DNA of 64,000 bases from Sporosarcina sp. (GCA_029263895.1 JARIDO010000029.1:19749-83748), one strand, 5' to 3'. Positions 8,987 through 18,631 are shown, counted from the first letter of the stretch. Made by a program: numbers and translations. Notes: generated from the sequence alone by a model not told the origin.

Positions 8987-10000
8987 ATGTGGAAAAAAGT
9001 TACGACTGTCGCTGCAACAAGTTTGTTAACACTTAGTCTAGTTGCTTGCTCTTCACAGAATGACACCCCAAAGAAGACTTCATCTACTTATCCAGAAAAG
9101 AATATTACCATTGTAGCTCCTTCTGGTGCCGGGGGCGGTTGGGATTTAACTGCACGTGCAATCTCTAAAACGATGAGCGAAACAAAACTCATCGATAAGT
9201 CAATTACTGTCGAAAACAAACCTGGTGGTGGCGGTGCAGTATACATGGCCGACTTTGCAACGAAAGAAGTGAAAAACGATTACGCTTTGCTCGTAAAATC
9301 TCCCCCTATTTTAATCAATCACAATAAAGCAGAGGGAAATAGCCCCTATGGATATAAGGATACAAAGCCCCTTGCCCAATTAACTCGTGATTACGGTGCG
9401 ATTGTTGTAAAAGCTGATTCCAAATTTAAAACGTTAAAAGATGTACTAGAAGCAATCAAAGCTGATCCGAAAGCAGTTACACTAGCCGGTGGATCTGCGC
9501 CAGGCTCAATGGATCATTTAATTGGTGTTTTGCCAGCACACAAATACGGCATTGATCCAAAAACAGTTAAATATGTTTCCTATGATGGTGGTGGTGAGGC
9601 AATTGCTGCGCTACTTGGAGGTAATGCAGATGTTATTGCAACAGATGCCTCTGCAATTGGTTCCTATATGAAATCTGGAGATGTACGTGTCTTAGCAGTG
9701 AGTTCTTCTGAACGGTTAGGTGGCGAATTAACAGAAGTCCCTACTTTTAAAGAAGAAGGAATTGACGCGGAGTTTACAATATGGCGCGGACTGTTCGGAC
9801 CAAAAGATATGTCCGATAGTGCATTTAACTATTGGAATGAAAAACTCAAGAAAATGGTTGAGACAGATGAATGGAAAGCTGAGTTAACTAAAAACGGTTG
9901 GGAAAGTGAATACCGAAACTCCAAAGACTTTACAACGTACTTAGAGGAGCAAGACAAAGTTATCGTAGAATTATTAACTGCTTTAGGAATGCAAAAGTAA
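8987..10000 (+). CDS. tctC: Tripartite tricarboxylate transporter, substrate-binding lipoprotein TctC
   Basis: A 337-aa extracellular binding protein of the TctC/Bug family, which captures citrate or related carboxylates for the TctAB membrane pair. A lipoprotein signal peptide is visible (WKKV..., lipobox LVAC with the Cys near residue 22). Family motifs are ITIVAPSGAGGGWDLTAR, VENKPGGGGAVYMA and AGGSAPGSMDHL (the PGG...G loop binds the carboxylate). The ATG at 8987 follows GAGGAGG; a TTG at 8978 is too close to it. It is the first gene of tctCBA and is preceded by a citrate-type two-component system and a cre site. Confidence 0.92.
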   Translation: MWKKVTTVAATSLLTLSLVACSSQNDTPKKTSSTYPEKNITIVAPSGAGGGWDLTARAISKTMSETKLIDKSITVENKPGGGGAVYMADFATKEVKNDYALLVKSPPILINHNKAEGNSPYGYKDTKPLAQLTRDYGAIVVKADSKFKTLKDVLEAIKADPKAVTLAGGSAPGSMDHLIGVLPAHKYGIDPKTVKYVSYDGGGEAIAALLGGNADVIATDASAIGSYMKSGDVRVLAVSSSERLGGELTEVPTFKEEGIDAEFTIWRGLFGPKDMSDSAFNYWNEKLKKMVETDEWKAELTKNGWESEYRNSKDFTTYLEEQDKVIVELLTALGMQK

Positions 10001-10006
10001 TCACTT

Positions 10007-10036
10007 AAGGCGGCACATTTTGCCGCCTTTTCATTT
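10007..10036 (+). terminator. Hairpin between tctC and tctB (attenuator-like)
   Basis: AAGGCGGCA (10007-10015) pairs with TGCCGCCTT (10021-10029), followed by TTCATTTT. An intercistronic weak terminator of this kind would lower tctBA expression relative to the abundant binding protein. Confidence 0.7.
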
Positions 10037-10055
10037 TCAGGAGGTGTGACGGAAG

Positions 10056-10505
10056 ATGAGTAAAACGTTCGATCGATACGCGAGTATCCTCTTTTTACTG
10101 ATTGGTCTTTTAGTTGTTATTGAAAGTCAAAGGATTCCTGATAGCGCATACGGCTCCGCTGTCGGACCTAAAACTTTTCCACTCTGGCTTGGCATCATTT
10201 TCATCCTATTAAGCTTGCGTTTGCTCTATGAAACGTTTACCTATAAAAGCGATGTCACTGATGTCCAATCTTTCAACTATAAAAAATTTGCCGTCATTTT
10301 CATTTGCGCAATTTTATATGCCTTTTTATTAGAAAAAATCGGATATGTTCTTTCTACATTTCTTTTTTTACTAATCGCATTTCAAACAATGGAGCGCGGA
10401 CGTCTCGTCCCTTCTCTTATTATTTCAATATCTTTTTCGTTTGGAATCTATTATTTATTTGCAAAAGTCCTCGGTGGTTCGTTACCTGGATTCCCTATAT
10501 TTTAA
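10056..10505 (+). CDS. tctB: Tripartite tricarboxylate transporter, small membrane subunit TctB
   Basis: A 149-aa protein with four predicted membrane helices, the expected size for TctB. Landmarks are ASILFLLIGLLVVIESQRIP at the N-terminus followed by AYGSAVGPKTFPLWLGII, the typical TctB pattern (GPktFP). It forms the membrane part with TctA and uses the TctC-bound substrate. AGGAGGTG lies upstream of the ATG. It is 19 bp before tctA. Confidence 0.9.
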   Translation: MSKTFDRYASILFLLIGLLVVIESQRIPDSAYGSAVGPKTFPLWLGIIFILLSLRLLYETFTYKSDVTDVQSFNYKKFAVIFICAILYAFLLEKIGYVLSTFLFLLIAFQTMERGRLVPSLIISISFSFGIYYLFAKVLGGSLPGFPIF

Positions 10506-10523
10506 GTTGAAAGGAGTCGCACT

Positions 10524-12050
10524 ATGAATACGTTACAATTTTTAGCTGATGGCTTTAGCATTGCATTTCAATGGCAAAATATACTTTTCGCACTCGTTGG
10601 CGTTATTATCGGAACAGCGGTTGGTGTATTGCCTGGGATTGGTCCAATGAGTGGCGTTGCGTTACTAATTCCAGTAACTGCTACGATTACTTCTGGGATG
10701 CCTACCGATGCAGCCGCTGCAAGTTCGATTATCTTATTAGCTGGAGTCTATTATGGCGCCATGTATGGTGGGTCAACGACATCCATTCTACTCAATACCC
10801 CTGGAGAATCAGCTTCTGTCGTTACGACACTTGACGGCTATCAAATGGCCAAACAAGGACGTGCCGGTGCTGCTTTAGCAATCGCTGCTATCGGTTCTTT
10901 TGTAGCTGGGATTATATCGTTGATCGGGTTAGTGTTGTTGGCTGAACCACTGTCCAATATCGCTATTAAATTTGGACCCGCAGAATACTTTTCTCTGATG
11001 CTCTTAGGGTTAGCTGCAGTTAGTGGACTTGCTGGAAAGTCTATGACGAAGGCGTTGCTCATGACGACACTCGGCTTAATGCTTGGAACCATAGGTATTG
11101 ACGCTGTTTCTGGCATTGCTCGATTCACGTACAATCAACCCGTTTTATTTTCCGGTTTAGAATTTTTAACAATTGCGGTTGGCTTATTCGCTTTAGGAGA
11201 AGTATTTAAAACAGTGCTAGAACGGGATCATGAAGATGGCACGATTGCAAAAATCAATCGTATCTTACCTACGAAACAAGATATGAAAGATAGCACTGTA
11301 CCTATTGTACGCGGCTCGTTACTAGGCTTTTTCATTGGTGTTTTACCTGGTGCAGGAGCAACTTTGGCATCCTTTTTCTCCTATATGACAGAGAAAAAGT
11401 TCAGTAAGAATCCGGACAGCTTTGGTAAAGGGAATATTGCGGGCGTTGCAGGACCTGAATCTGCCAATAACGCCGCTTCTGGTGGTGCAATGATTCCTCT
11501 ACTAACATTAGGTATCCCGGGCTCGGGTACGACGGCTATTTTAATGGGTGCTTTAATTATGTATAACATCCAACCTGGCCCTCTTTTGTTCGATGAACAC
11601 CCCGATATTGCATGGGGGCTGATTGCGAGTATGTTCATTGGCAACTTAATGCTGTTAGTATTAAACATGCCCCTTGTCAGAGTGTTTGCGAAAGTGATTC
11701 AAACGCCTAAAAAGTACTTATTACCAATCATTATCGCTATTTCTTTTTTCGGCGTATATGCTGTGCAATACACAACGTTCGATTTATATTTACTACTTGG
11801 TTGCGGTGTGCTCGGTTATTTATTGTCCAAAAATGATTTTCCAGTGGCACCACTCGTATTAGCACTTGTTCTTGGTCCTATGATTGAGAACAATATGCGA
11901 CGGGCATTGACGATTTCGAACGGTGAATTTAGTATCTTCTTTACGAAACCTCTATCTCTGCTATTCATTATTATTGCAGCAGCATGGTTGTTAATTCCAC
12001 TATTGCTGAAAATGAAAGGAAAGTCCGTCGTTATTGAAGATGAGAGTTAA
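10524..12050 (+). CDS. tctA: Tripartite tricarboxylate transporter, large membrane subunit TctA
   Basis: A 508-aa polytopic membrane protein of the usual TctA length (about 500). Family motifs are GVLPGIGPMSGVALLIP, YYGAMYGGSTTSILLNTPGE and, in the second half, GVLPGAGATLASFFSY and GIPGSGTTAILMGAL; the two halves echo each other as in other members. It is the ion-driven carboxylate importer. AAAGGAG precedes the ATG. It ends the tctCBA operon, which is closed by a strong terminator. Confidence 0.94.
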   Translation: MNTLQFLADGFSIAFQWQNILFALVGVIIGTAVGVLPGIGPMSGVALLIPVTATITSGMPTDAAAASSIILLAGVYYGAMYGGSTTSILLNTPGESASVVTTLDGYQMAKQGRAGAALAIAAIGSFVAGIISLIGLVLLAEPLSNIAIKFGPAEYFSLMLLGLAAVSGLAGKSMTKALLMTTLGLMLGTIGIDAVSGIARFTYNQPVLFSGLEFLTIAVGLFALGEVFKTVLERDHEDGTIAKINRILPTKQDMKDSTVPIVRGSLLGFFIGVLPGAGATLASFFSYMTEKKFSKNPDSFGKGNIAGVAGPESANNAASGGAMIPLLTLGIPGSGTTAILMGALIMYNIQPGPLLFDEHPDIAWGLIASMFIGNLMLLVLNMPLVRVFAKVIQTPKKYLLPIIIAISFFGVYAVQYTTFDLYLLLGCGVLGYLLSKNDFPVAPLVLALVLGPMIENNMRRALTISNGEFSIFFTKPLSLLFIIIAAAWLLIPLLLKMKGKSVVIEDES

Positions 12051-12052
12051 TT

Positions 12053-12104
12053 AAAAGAACCGTGAAACCCCATCAATATAGGGGCTTTCACGGTTCTTTT
12101 AATT
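12053..12104. terminator. Terminator after tctA, usable in both directions
   Basis: AAAAGAACCGTGAAACCCC (12053-12071) pairs with GGGGCTTTCACGGTTCTTTT (12081-12100) around a short loop. It lies between convergent tctA and nreC. Confidence 0.9.
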
Positions 12105-12221
12105 GAGGAAATACATGTAACGAATAGTTTGTAGTGAATAGTCACGATAAGTACTTATTAACTTACTAAAATCATTTTTCACAAAACCTATCATGTCTCT
12201 AAAGTGTTAGGTTTCTTAATG

Positions 12222-12869
12222 CTAGAAGTTTAAAAACTTCTTTTTAAGAGCATATTCCACAAGTTCTGGTCTCCCTTTCAGTTGAAGTTTTTCCATAATT
12301 TTAGATTTATGTGCTTCAACCGTTTTAACTGATATGAATAACTTTTCTGCTATCTCTTTATTTCCATACCCCTTCGCTACGAGCGGGAGTACTTCAATTT
12401 CACGTTTTGATAAGATTTTATAGGGATCTGTCTCTACTACGTTAGAATCCTTATTGACAAAATCCTTAACGAGGGATGTTGCCATCGTGGGATGTATGTA
12501 TATCTCGCCGTTAAAAGCAGTACGTATTGCCAACAGTAGTTCTTCATCAGGTAAGTTTTTCAAGACGTATCCGGATGCACCATTTTTTAATACGTGAAAT
12601 AAATATTCTTCATCATCATACATACTTAAAATCACTATTTGGGTATTGGGAAAGTCTTCTTTAATTTTACCAGTTGCAATTAAACCACTTTCACCTGGCG
12701 GCATACTTAGATCCATGAGTAATACATCGGGACGATGTTTCGCGACTAATTCATAAGCTTCCAATCCATCTCCCGCTGTAGCTACTACTTCCATGTCATG
12801 TTGATAGTTCAAAATATGCATGAAACCGCTTCTAACAACAGCGTGATCATCAGCGATTATAATTTTCAC
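12222..12869 (-). CDS. nreC: Response regulator NreC (NarL/FixJ family)
   Basis: A 215-aa regulator: receiver domain with [13 protein letters not shown], phosphoacceptor D53 (LLMDLSMP) and a C-terminal LuxR-type HTH ([43 protein letters not shown]). D53 is also the site in staphylococcal NreC. In the known system NreC-P activates nitrate and nitrite reductase genes under oxygen limitation. A GTG start at 12869 is preferred since AGGGGG lies about 11 nt upstream; GTG at 12878 is too close. It overlaps nreB by 20 bp. No nar genes lie in this window. Confidence 0.88.
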   Translation of the reverse strand: MKIIIADDHAVVRSGFMHILNYQHDMEVVATAGDGLEAYELVAKHRPDVLLMDLSMPPGESGLIATGKIKEDFPNTQIVILSMYDDEEYLFHVLKNGASGYVLKNLPDEELLLAIRTAFNGEIYIHPTMATSLVKDFVNKDSNVVETDPYKILSKREIEVLPLVAKGYGNKEIAEKLFISVKTVEAHKSKIMEKLQLKGRPELVEYALKKKFLNF

Positions 12870-13944
12870 GATTAACACCGCCCCCTCTAAGTTTGGCTAC
12901 TAACGGAATCGCTAAACGGACGCTACTTCCTTTGTTAAGCATTGATCGAACTTCTAATTGACCTTTAACTAACTCTGCCCGCTCATACATTCCGTATAGC
13001 CCTAAACCTGTACCAGAGTGCGTGTTGCTATTTTTATCAAAACCAACTCCGTGATCGACTACTTGTAATTCTAAGTTGTTCTCTATGTCGTTAAGTTGAA
13101 CAAACACTTCATCAACGCTGGCATATTTGAGTGCATTAAAAACCGCTTCCTGACAGATACGATAGACAACCGTTTCAACTTCTTCTTCATAACGTTTCGA
13201 TTCAATTTCAGTACTAAAATTTACGATTAAGCCATAATTTCTTTCAATCCATTTAAAATGTGTACGGAGTGCCGCATTTAGTCCTAAATCGTCTAAAACA
13301 GCCGGTCTTAATTCAACAGACAAATGACGAATGTCATCCAAAAGAAGCATCATTGAACTCTCCGCTTGTTGAACTTTTTTCAAAACATCATTTTCAATAT
13401 TCATATACTTTAGCACGCGTAAATCCACAAGAGAACTAATCATTTCCTGCGCTACACTATCATGTAGCTGCCTAGAAATACGTTTCCGCTCATCCTCTTG
13501 AGCTTTTATAATACTTTTCACCATAATTCGTTGGTTAAGGGTTTCTTGCGTTTGATATTGTTTTGTTAAATTTCTCAACATTAAGACACGAATCTTGTTG
13601 ATAGCATCAACGACCTGAAAACTTGCTGCATATGGAATAACGCCCACGTCTTTCGTATCAAGGTGTATTTGGAAAGATGTGAAGTCTTCAGCTGAATTTG
13701 AGAGGTAACAAGATTGACAAGTCTGCGTTTCAAATTCACTCGTATACCCTTTACACGTCCCACATATTGCTTTTGGATCACCAACAGCCATTTGTTTCAA
13801 TACTTCCGAGTCCAGAATCAATTCAGCAGAATTGTTCATAGATATCACTTTTCCTGAAGCATCAAAAAAGAAAATCGCTTCTGATGAATTATTAAACATA
13901 CTCATTAGTAGATTGTTTATAGGCACTTCATTATTAAGCATCAC
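12850..13944 (-). CDS. nreB: Oxygen-sensing histidine kinase NreB with Fe-S PAS domain
   Basis: A 364-aa cytoplasmic kinase without membrane helices. The N-terminal PAS domain holds C61, C64, C76 and C79 in the spacing C-x2-C-x11-C-x2-C, the [4Fe-4S] ligand pattern of staphylococcal NreB, whose cluster is lost on air exposure. The phosphoacceptor is H161 in [16 protein letters not shown] (HisKA_3), with an HATPase domain at the end (GTGLGLYGM). Start: GTG at 13944 overlapping the nreA stop, or ATG at 13941; GAGGAG lies 11-14 nt upstream. The nreABC gene order and overlaps show a translationally coupled operon. Confidence 0.92.
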   Translation of the reverse strand: MMLNNEVPINNLLMSMFNNSSEAIFFFDASGKVISMNNSAELILDSEVLKQMAVGDPKAICGTCKGYTSEFETQTCQSCYLSNSAEDFTSFQIHLDTKDVGVIPYAASFQVVDAINKIRVLMLRNLTKQYQTQETLNQRIMVKSIIKAQEDERKRISRQLHDSVAQEMISSLVDLRVLKYMNIENDVLKKVQQAESSMMLLLDDIRHLSVELRPAVLDDLGLNAALRTHFKWIERNYGLIVNFSTEIESKRYEEEVETVVYRICQEAVFNALKYASVDEVFVQLNDIENNLELQVVDHGVGFDKNSNTHSGTGLGLYGMYERAELVKGQLEVRSMLNKGSSVRLAIPLVAKLRGGGVNRENYNR

Positions 13945-14405
13945 GGTTTGAACATCTCCTCAAGATAGAATGGACCAAATGTAGCCCCTATCGCTTCCCT
14001 AAATTGAACAACACACTCTGAAGTCAATTTTCTGTCATCTCTGTATGCACCAAGAAGGACCCCTTGCACACGATGGTATTTAAAAAGCGGTATCGCTACA
14101 AAACTTTTCAATTCTTCAGATAGAAGGATTGGATACTTATATAGTTCGTCTTTGCAGATTTCTTTTTCTACATCTTCAATGTGCAATGACTTTCCGGTTT
14201 TCAAAATGGTTCCTGCTATCCCCTTACCCGCTTGGAGTACAATTCGTTCATAACGTTGACTATAATTACCTGACACATATGCCCATTTTGTTTCAACATG
14301 TCTTTCAGTCAATTGAACAAGAGCTAATCCAACAAAGTCAAACTGGAAAAGACCTCTCACTTGTTCGATTTCAGATTGAAAATCAAAATCTCCATGTCCA
14401 TCCAT
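13941..14405 (-). CDS. nreA: GAF-domain nitrate receptor NreA
   Basis: A 154-aa single GAF-domain protein in front of nreB. Staphylococcal NreA binds nitrate and relieves its inhibition of NreB. Seen here are KWAYVSGN, GKGIAGTILKTGKSLHIEDVE and FVAIPLFKYHRVQGVLLG, the GAF core with the loop that encloses the anion in the known protein. AAGGAG lies 9 nt before the ATG. Its stop overlaps the nreB start. The assignment rests on GAF size plus position; nitrate binding is inferred. Confidence 0.85.
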   Translation of the reverse strand: MDGHGDFDFQSEIEQVRGLFQFDFVGLALVQLTERHVETKWAYVSGNYSQRYERIVLQAGKGIAGTILKTGKSLHIEDVEKEICKDELYKYPILLSEELKSFVAIPLFKYHRVQGVLLGAYRDDRKLTSECVVQFREAIGATFGPFYLEEMFKP

Positions 14406-14743
14406 AAATGCTAGCTCCTTACCTGAATGAATACATTGCTGGATCTTACAAAGTTGTTTTCTATTTCATCCTATCACTTTAAGCCACAGTTTGTTCAGAG
14501 TACTTCAATTGTATCAGCAGGTTTAGCATTTTTATAGAATTCATGAATACTGTTCATAGAATCATTCAATTATTAAGACTACATACATGAATAATGTTGA
14601 CAAATAATCATTTTGAGTACTTTCTACAAACGATATTGAGGCAAGTCTATTCATACTACATCAAATATTTGTATGACAACTAAAAAAGACAGTTCCTGAG
14701 TTGACAATGCAACTCAAAAGGCTGTCCTTTTTAGAATTTAGTT
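14406..14743. other. Gene-free stretch between nreA and nrdF
   Basis: Holds the nreA ribosome binding site and promoter region and, at its left (low-numbered) half near 14680-14735, the nrdF terminator. Several A/T-rich hexamers could be promoter parts, but no convincing -35/-10 pair or operator was fixed. Confidence 0.6.
14682..14735 (-). terminator. Terminator of the nrd operon
   Basis: On the minus strand AAAGGACAGCC...GAGTTG pairs with CAACTC...GGAACTGTCTTT, then TTTT. It starts 9 bp after the nrdF stop; the stem has one internal asymmetry. Confidence 0.75.
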
Positions 14744-15781
14744 TTATAGATCGTCAAATCCGTTTAATTCACTTGTCTTCACATATTGTCTAGATGTTTG
14801 TTCGAAGAAATCCGTTTTCGTATCGTCGAAGTTATCGACATAAGCGCGTATCCATTTCATTGGGTTATCGGTAAATTCAGGATATATTTCACTTAACCCT
14901 AACATACGCAGCATTTTATTTGCTCGGTATTTTACGTAGCCAGCCATTTCATCTAATTCGATTCCTTCGATATCGGCAAGTACGTAACGGCTCCATATAA
15001 TTTCTTGCTCAACAGAATGTTTAAACTGGTCATAGATCCACTCAGTAAATTCGTCTGTATTGTGTTCAGGGTTTTCGGAAAGAGCCGCTCTAAAGATATC
15101 ACTTATTGCTTTTCCGTGCTGAAGTTCATCACGATTAATATATGAAATCATTGTCGACGTTCCGACCATTTTTTGATTGCGTGCTAAATTGTAAAAGAAT
15201 GCGAATCCACTATAGAAGAATAATCCTTCTAATAATGTCGTATAAACCATTGCTTTTAACGCAGATTCAATCGTTGGGTTTTGTGCGAAGTCATTATACA
15301 CTTCAACGATTCGACTATTACGACGCAACAATACTTCATCAGTACGCCCCATTTCAAATGAAGCCATTTGCTTATCTAAGTTGGTGACGGAAGAAAGTAC
15401 ATACGCGTAACTATGATTATGCTCACTTTCTTGATCAGCAATTGTCGCCATAATGGATTTGACTGACGGATCCGTTGTATAGTCCGCAAGTTTTAGTGCA
15501 ATTGTTGTCTGTGGACCATCTAGCGTTGCTAGCAAGCCAATGATCTTCAAAAATGCATCTTGTTCTACTTTCGATAAAGAAGAAAATTGTTTAACATCTT
15601 GTGTCATATCGACTTCGTTAGCGGTCCAAAATAACGCGCGAATTCGTTGACGTAAAGTATAAAAATGCGGATGTGCTAGGTCGTTCCAATTAAGGATCCC
15701 ACTAGCTTTCCCACCGAATATTGCTGTTGATTTATTTGGATGTGCAGGTTCAAGTACCTTTACACGAGTAAGTGTTTCCAA
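14744..15781 (-). CDS. nrdF: Ribonucleotide reductase small (beta) subunit NrdF
   Basis: A 345-aa beta subunit that stores the dimetal-tyrosyl radical used by NrdE to reduce ribonucleoside diphosphates. Metal and radical residues can be placed: E118-x2-H121 and Y125 in QESEHNHSY, E185 in LLEGLFFYSGF, E219-x2-H222 in NRDELQHG. The first Asp ligand is in the ANEVDMTQD stretch. The N-terminus (KVLEPAHPNKSTAIFGGKASGILNW) is longer than in Bacillus subtilis NrdF. Start: TTG at 15781 with AAGGGG 10 nt upstream; an upstream in-frame TTG lies at 15805. It overlaps the flavodoxin gene. Last gene of the operon. Confidence 0.9.
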   Translation of the reverse strand: METLTRVKVLEPAHPNKSTAIFGGKASGILNWNDLAHPHFYTLRQRIRALFWTANEVDMTQDVKQFSSLSKVEQDAFLKIIGLLATLDGPQTTIALKLADYTTDPSVKSIMATIADQESEHNHSYAYVLSSVTNLDKQMASFEMGRTDEVLLRRNSRIVEVYNDFAQNPTIESALKAMVYTTLLEGLFFYSGFAFFYNLARNQKMVGTSTMISYINRDELQHGKAISDIFRAALSENPEHNTDEFTEWIYDQFKHSVEQEIIWSRYVLADIEGIELDEMAGYVKYRANKMLRMLGLSEIYPEFTDNPMKWIRAYVDNFDDTKTDFFEQTSRQYVKTSELNGFDDL

Positions 15782-16200
15782 TGATTTAATACCCCTTTCG
15801 TCCAATCAATCACACTTTGTTGCTGTGTCCCTCTTGGACTTTGTTCAATTTTAAGCGGTTCAAAAGTAGAGTTATAAAATTTCGCTAGTTTTGATGCAGC
15901 TTGACAAAATAATGTATCTCCACCAAATTGCGTATCTCCTGTTCCAAACACGTAGACATTTTCAGGCTTATAGCCCACATCTGCTACGAAATCCTTCACT
16001 TCGTCGGGCGTAGCACCTTTATCCCACGTAAATGTCCCAATAATCATCGCATCAAAACGGCGGGGGTCCGGGATTGGACCGCCACCGATTCGATAAACGA
16101 CTGTTTCGACATTCTTTTCAGATAAGGTTTGCTCAACTAATGACGCTACCTCTTGTGTATTACCACTCCACGATGCATAAGCAATTAGGAATGACACCAT
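15760..16200 (-). CDS. Flavodoxin in the NrdI position
   Basis: A 146-aa flavodoxin: FMN phosphate loop YASWSGNTQEVA, then the IGTFTWDKG loop and FGTGDTQFGGDTLFCQA, closer to Bacillus flavodoxins (IGTYTWGDG) than to typical NrdI (YFSSKTGN). It sits between nrdE and nrdF, overlapping both (16 bp with nrdE, 22 bp with nrdF). By position it should give the reducing equivalents or oxidant needed to assemble the NrdF metal-radical cofactor, the NrdI role. Start: ATG at 16200 with GAGGAG close upstream; GTG at 16197 is also possible. Canonical operons are nrdI-nrdE-nrdF, so the order here is unusual. Confidence 0.85.
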   Translation of the reverse strand: MVSFLIAYASWSGNTQEVASLVEQTLSEKNVETVVYRIGGGPIPDPRRFDAMIIGTFTWDKGATPDEVKDFVADVGYKPENVYVFGTGDTQFGGDTLFCQAASKLAKFYNSTFEPLKIEQSPRGTQQQSVIDWTKGVLNHWKHLLV

Positions 16201-18407
16201 TCGCACTCCTCAACTTCTGTTGCAGTCGATCTAGTGTAATACGTTGTTTTCATTCCTGACTTCCAAGCTTGAACGTGGAGATCCAAAAGCACGGAAGCAC
16301 GAATCGTATTTGGCACATATAGATTGAATGAAATGGCTTGGTCAATATGGCGTTGTCTCGCGGCATTTTGTTTAACAGACCAACGTTGGTCAACAATATA
16401 TGCGGAACGACGGTATACATCATACGTATTATGGTCTAGATCTGGAGCGATAACCGGTAGCTTATAATCTTTTTTCTCTTCATGGTAAAACGGTTTGAAT
16501 ATCGGGTCAATTGATGCAGTTGAACCGGCAATGACGGATGTTGAACTATTTGGTGCAACAGCCATCAAATAGCCATTACGAACGCCATTTTTAGCTACTT
16601 GCGCGCGAAGGTCATGCCATGCATCTGTCTCATAACCACGGCTTTCAAAATAGTTACCTGTATGCCATTCAGATCCTTCAAATAAAGGATATGCACCTTT
16701 TTCTTCTGCAAGTTTCATTGAAGCAGTAATCGTAAGGAATGCCACCTTTTCGTAAAGTGTATCTGCATAATCTACAGCTTCTTCTGATTCCCACTGAATA
16801 TTCTTCAGCGCTAGAAGATGATGCCATCCAAAGGTCCCTAGACCAATTCCACGGTATCGTGCATTCGTTCGCTGTGCTTGCACAACTGGTATTTTGTTTA
16901 AATCGATAACATTGTCTAGCATACGGACTTGAACCGTAATTAGGCGTTCTAGCACATCTGCTGGAACTGCTCGTCCTAGATTGATCGAAGAAAGGTTACA
17001 AACAACGAAATCTCCTGGCTTAGAACGAGTCACAACAATATCATCTTCCAATTTCACAGATTCGAATTGTGTTGGACTCATATTTTGCATAATTTCAGTA
17101 CAAAGATTCGATGAGTAAATCATTCCCTCATGCTTATTCGGGTTTGCACGGTTCACTTCATCGCGGTAGAACATGAATGGTACTCCCGTCTCAAGCTGAC
17201 TACGCATAATACGCTTCATAATATCAATCGCTTGTACAGTTTCTCTTGTAAGTTCAGGATGATTCACACACTCTTGGTATTTCTCACGGAAAGTACCATT
17301 GCCACGTTTTTCATCATAAAAGTCCTCTAAAGAATAGCCCATAGTTGCACGAACTTCATGCGGGTCAAATAAATGCCATTCTCCACGAGCCTCGACTTGC
17401 TCCATAAATAAATCTGGTAAACAAATACCCGTAAAAATGTCATGTGCACGTAAGCGATCATCACCGTTATTTAACTTAAGGTCCATGAACGTAAAAATAT
17501 CTTTATGCCAAACGTCTAAGTATACCGCAATTGCACCTTGACGTTGACCTAGCTGATCAACACTTACAGCTGTATTATTCAGCTGTTTAATCCATGGTAA
17601 AACACCGCTAGATGCGCCTTTAAAGCCACGAATTGAAGAACCACGGGAGCGAACTTTCCCCATATAAACACCGATACCGCCGCCATATTTCGACAAGTTT
17701 GCAATATCTGTGTTGCTATCGTAAATACCTTGCAACGAATCATCTACTGTATCGATAAAACAGCTCGATAACTGACCATGTGGTTTGCCGGCATTTGATA
17801 GTGTTGGAGTCGCAACCGTCATATACAAGTTACTCATCGCCCAATAGGCCTCAGCCACTTTTTCGAGACGTTTTTCTGTTTCGTTTTGCATAAGCGTCAT
17901 TGCGATAACGAGCCAACGCTCTTGTGGCAGTTCAACAGGTTTTTTATTAAAATCCACAGCGGCATAGCGGTCCATTAATGATTTCAAACCAATGTATGTA
18001 AAAAGATTATCTCTTTCAGGATCAATAAGATTACCAAGAACTTCAAGATCAGCTTGTGAATATTTTTCTGTCAATACAGGTGTGTATAACCCTTGTTTAA
18101 CAAGCTGTTGAACATGACCAGCGAAATCTTTATACGCGCCGATTCCACGCTTTTCTTCTTGTATTTCATAAACTTCTTGAAGATAAATACGCGCAGCAAC
18201 AAACGTCCAATAAGTTGCAGACTCATCGATATTACTAAGCACTTCAAGAATCATCGCTTTTGACCATTCAGATGTTGGCGCTCCGGGATGACGTTCCTGC
18301 CATCTTTCACTAGAAATTACTAGTGGTTGGATTTTCTCTACACCAAATTCTTGTTGTAGTTTTTCTATAAGGACATCCGTGCTTGTTATCGCAGCTTTCA
18401 TCGTCAT
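16185..18407 (-). CDS. nrdE: Ribonucleotide reductase large (alpha) subunit NrdE
   Basis: A 740-aa catalytic subunit that makes deoxyribonucleotides. Active-site residues visible: C216 in GQLSSCF, the N-x-C-x-E triad (N434, C436, E438) in SSNLCTEIM, and C470 in VVCNLSSINL; the radical-relay tyrosine pair is in MKTTYYTRS, and the tail ends in ECEWC for reduction by a thioredoxin-like partner. No clear ATP-cone is seen at the N-terminus, which fits class Ib. Start: ATG at 18407 with AAGGAG 9 nt upstream, not the GTG at 18425. Transcription appears controlled by NrdR boxes just upstream. Confidence 0.93.
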   Translation of the reverse strand: MTMKAAITSTDVLIEKLQQEFGVEKIQPLVISSERWQERHPGAPTSEWSKAMILEVLSNIDESATYWTFVAARIYLQEVYEIQEEKRGIGAYKDFAGHVQQLVKQGLYTPVLTEKYSQADLEVLGNLIDPERDNLFTYIGLKSLMDRYAAVDFNKKPVELPQERWLVIAMTLMQNETEKRLEKVAEAYWAMSNLYMTVATPTLSNAGKPHGQLSSCFIDTVDDSLQGIYDSNTDIANLSKYGGGIGVYMGKVRSRGSSIRGFKGASSGVLPWIKQLNNTAVSVDQLGQRQGAIAVYLDVWHKDIFTFMDLKLNNGDDRLRAHDIFTGICLPDLFMEQVEARGEWHLFDPHEVRATMGYSLEDFYDEKRGNGTFREKYQECVNHPELTRETVQAIDIMKRIMRSQLETGVPFMFYRDEVNRANPNKHEGMIYSSNLCTEIMQNMSPTQFESVKLEDDIVVTRSKPGDFVVCNLSSINLGRAVPADVLERLITVQVRMLDNVIDLNKIPVVQAQRTNARYRGIGLGTFGWHHLLALKNIQWESEEAVDYADTLYEKVAFLTITASMKLAEEKGAYPLFEGSEWHTGNYFESRGYETDAWHDLRAQVAKNGVRNGYLMAVAPNSSTSVIAGSTASIDPIFKPFYHEEKKDYKLPVIAPDLDHNTYDVYRRSAYIVDQRWSVKQNAARQRHIDQAISFNLYVPNTIRASVLLDLHVQAWKSGMKTTYYTRSTATEVEECEWCHS

Positions 18408-18581
18408 TAATATCTTCTCCTTCACTTGAATGATTCATTTCTACTAAAAAACGACATTTCCGTCGTAGCTCCATCATTGAATTAGTACATGCTAAGTCAA
18501 TCTTACTTACCGTCTTTGTATTTCCACCAGTTGCAAAGCACTGCTAATTTGTCAAGTGGTAGAAATGTATTTTTTATCAAT

Positions 18582-18599
18582 AACACTATATATAGTGTT
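18582..18599. promoter_or_regulatory. NrdR box 1 (perfect palindrome)
   Basis: AACACTATATATAGTGTT is an 18-bp perfect palindrome that matches the NrdR box consensus ACACWATATATWGTGT in full. It lies 175 bp upstream of nrdE. NrdR represses nrd genes when (d)ATP is high. Confidence 0.9.
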
Positions 18600-18615
18600 C
18601 AATTCATTATGTATA

Positions 18616-18631
18616 CCCTAACATGTTGTGT
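18616..18631. promoter_or_regulatory. NrdR box 2 (degenerate)
   Basis: CCCTAACATGTTGTGT matches the consensus at 11 of 16 positions, with a full right half. Its centre is 33 bp from that of box 1, close to the three-turn spacing of paired NrdR boxes. It lies between TTGGAA and TATACA on the minus strand, a likely promoter. Confidence 0.55.
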
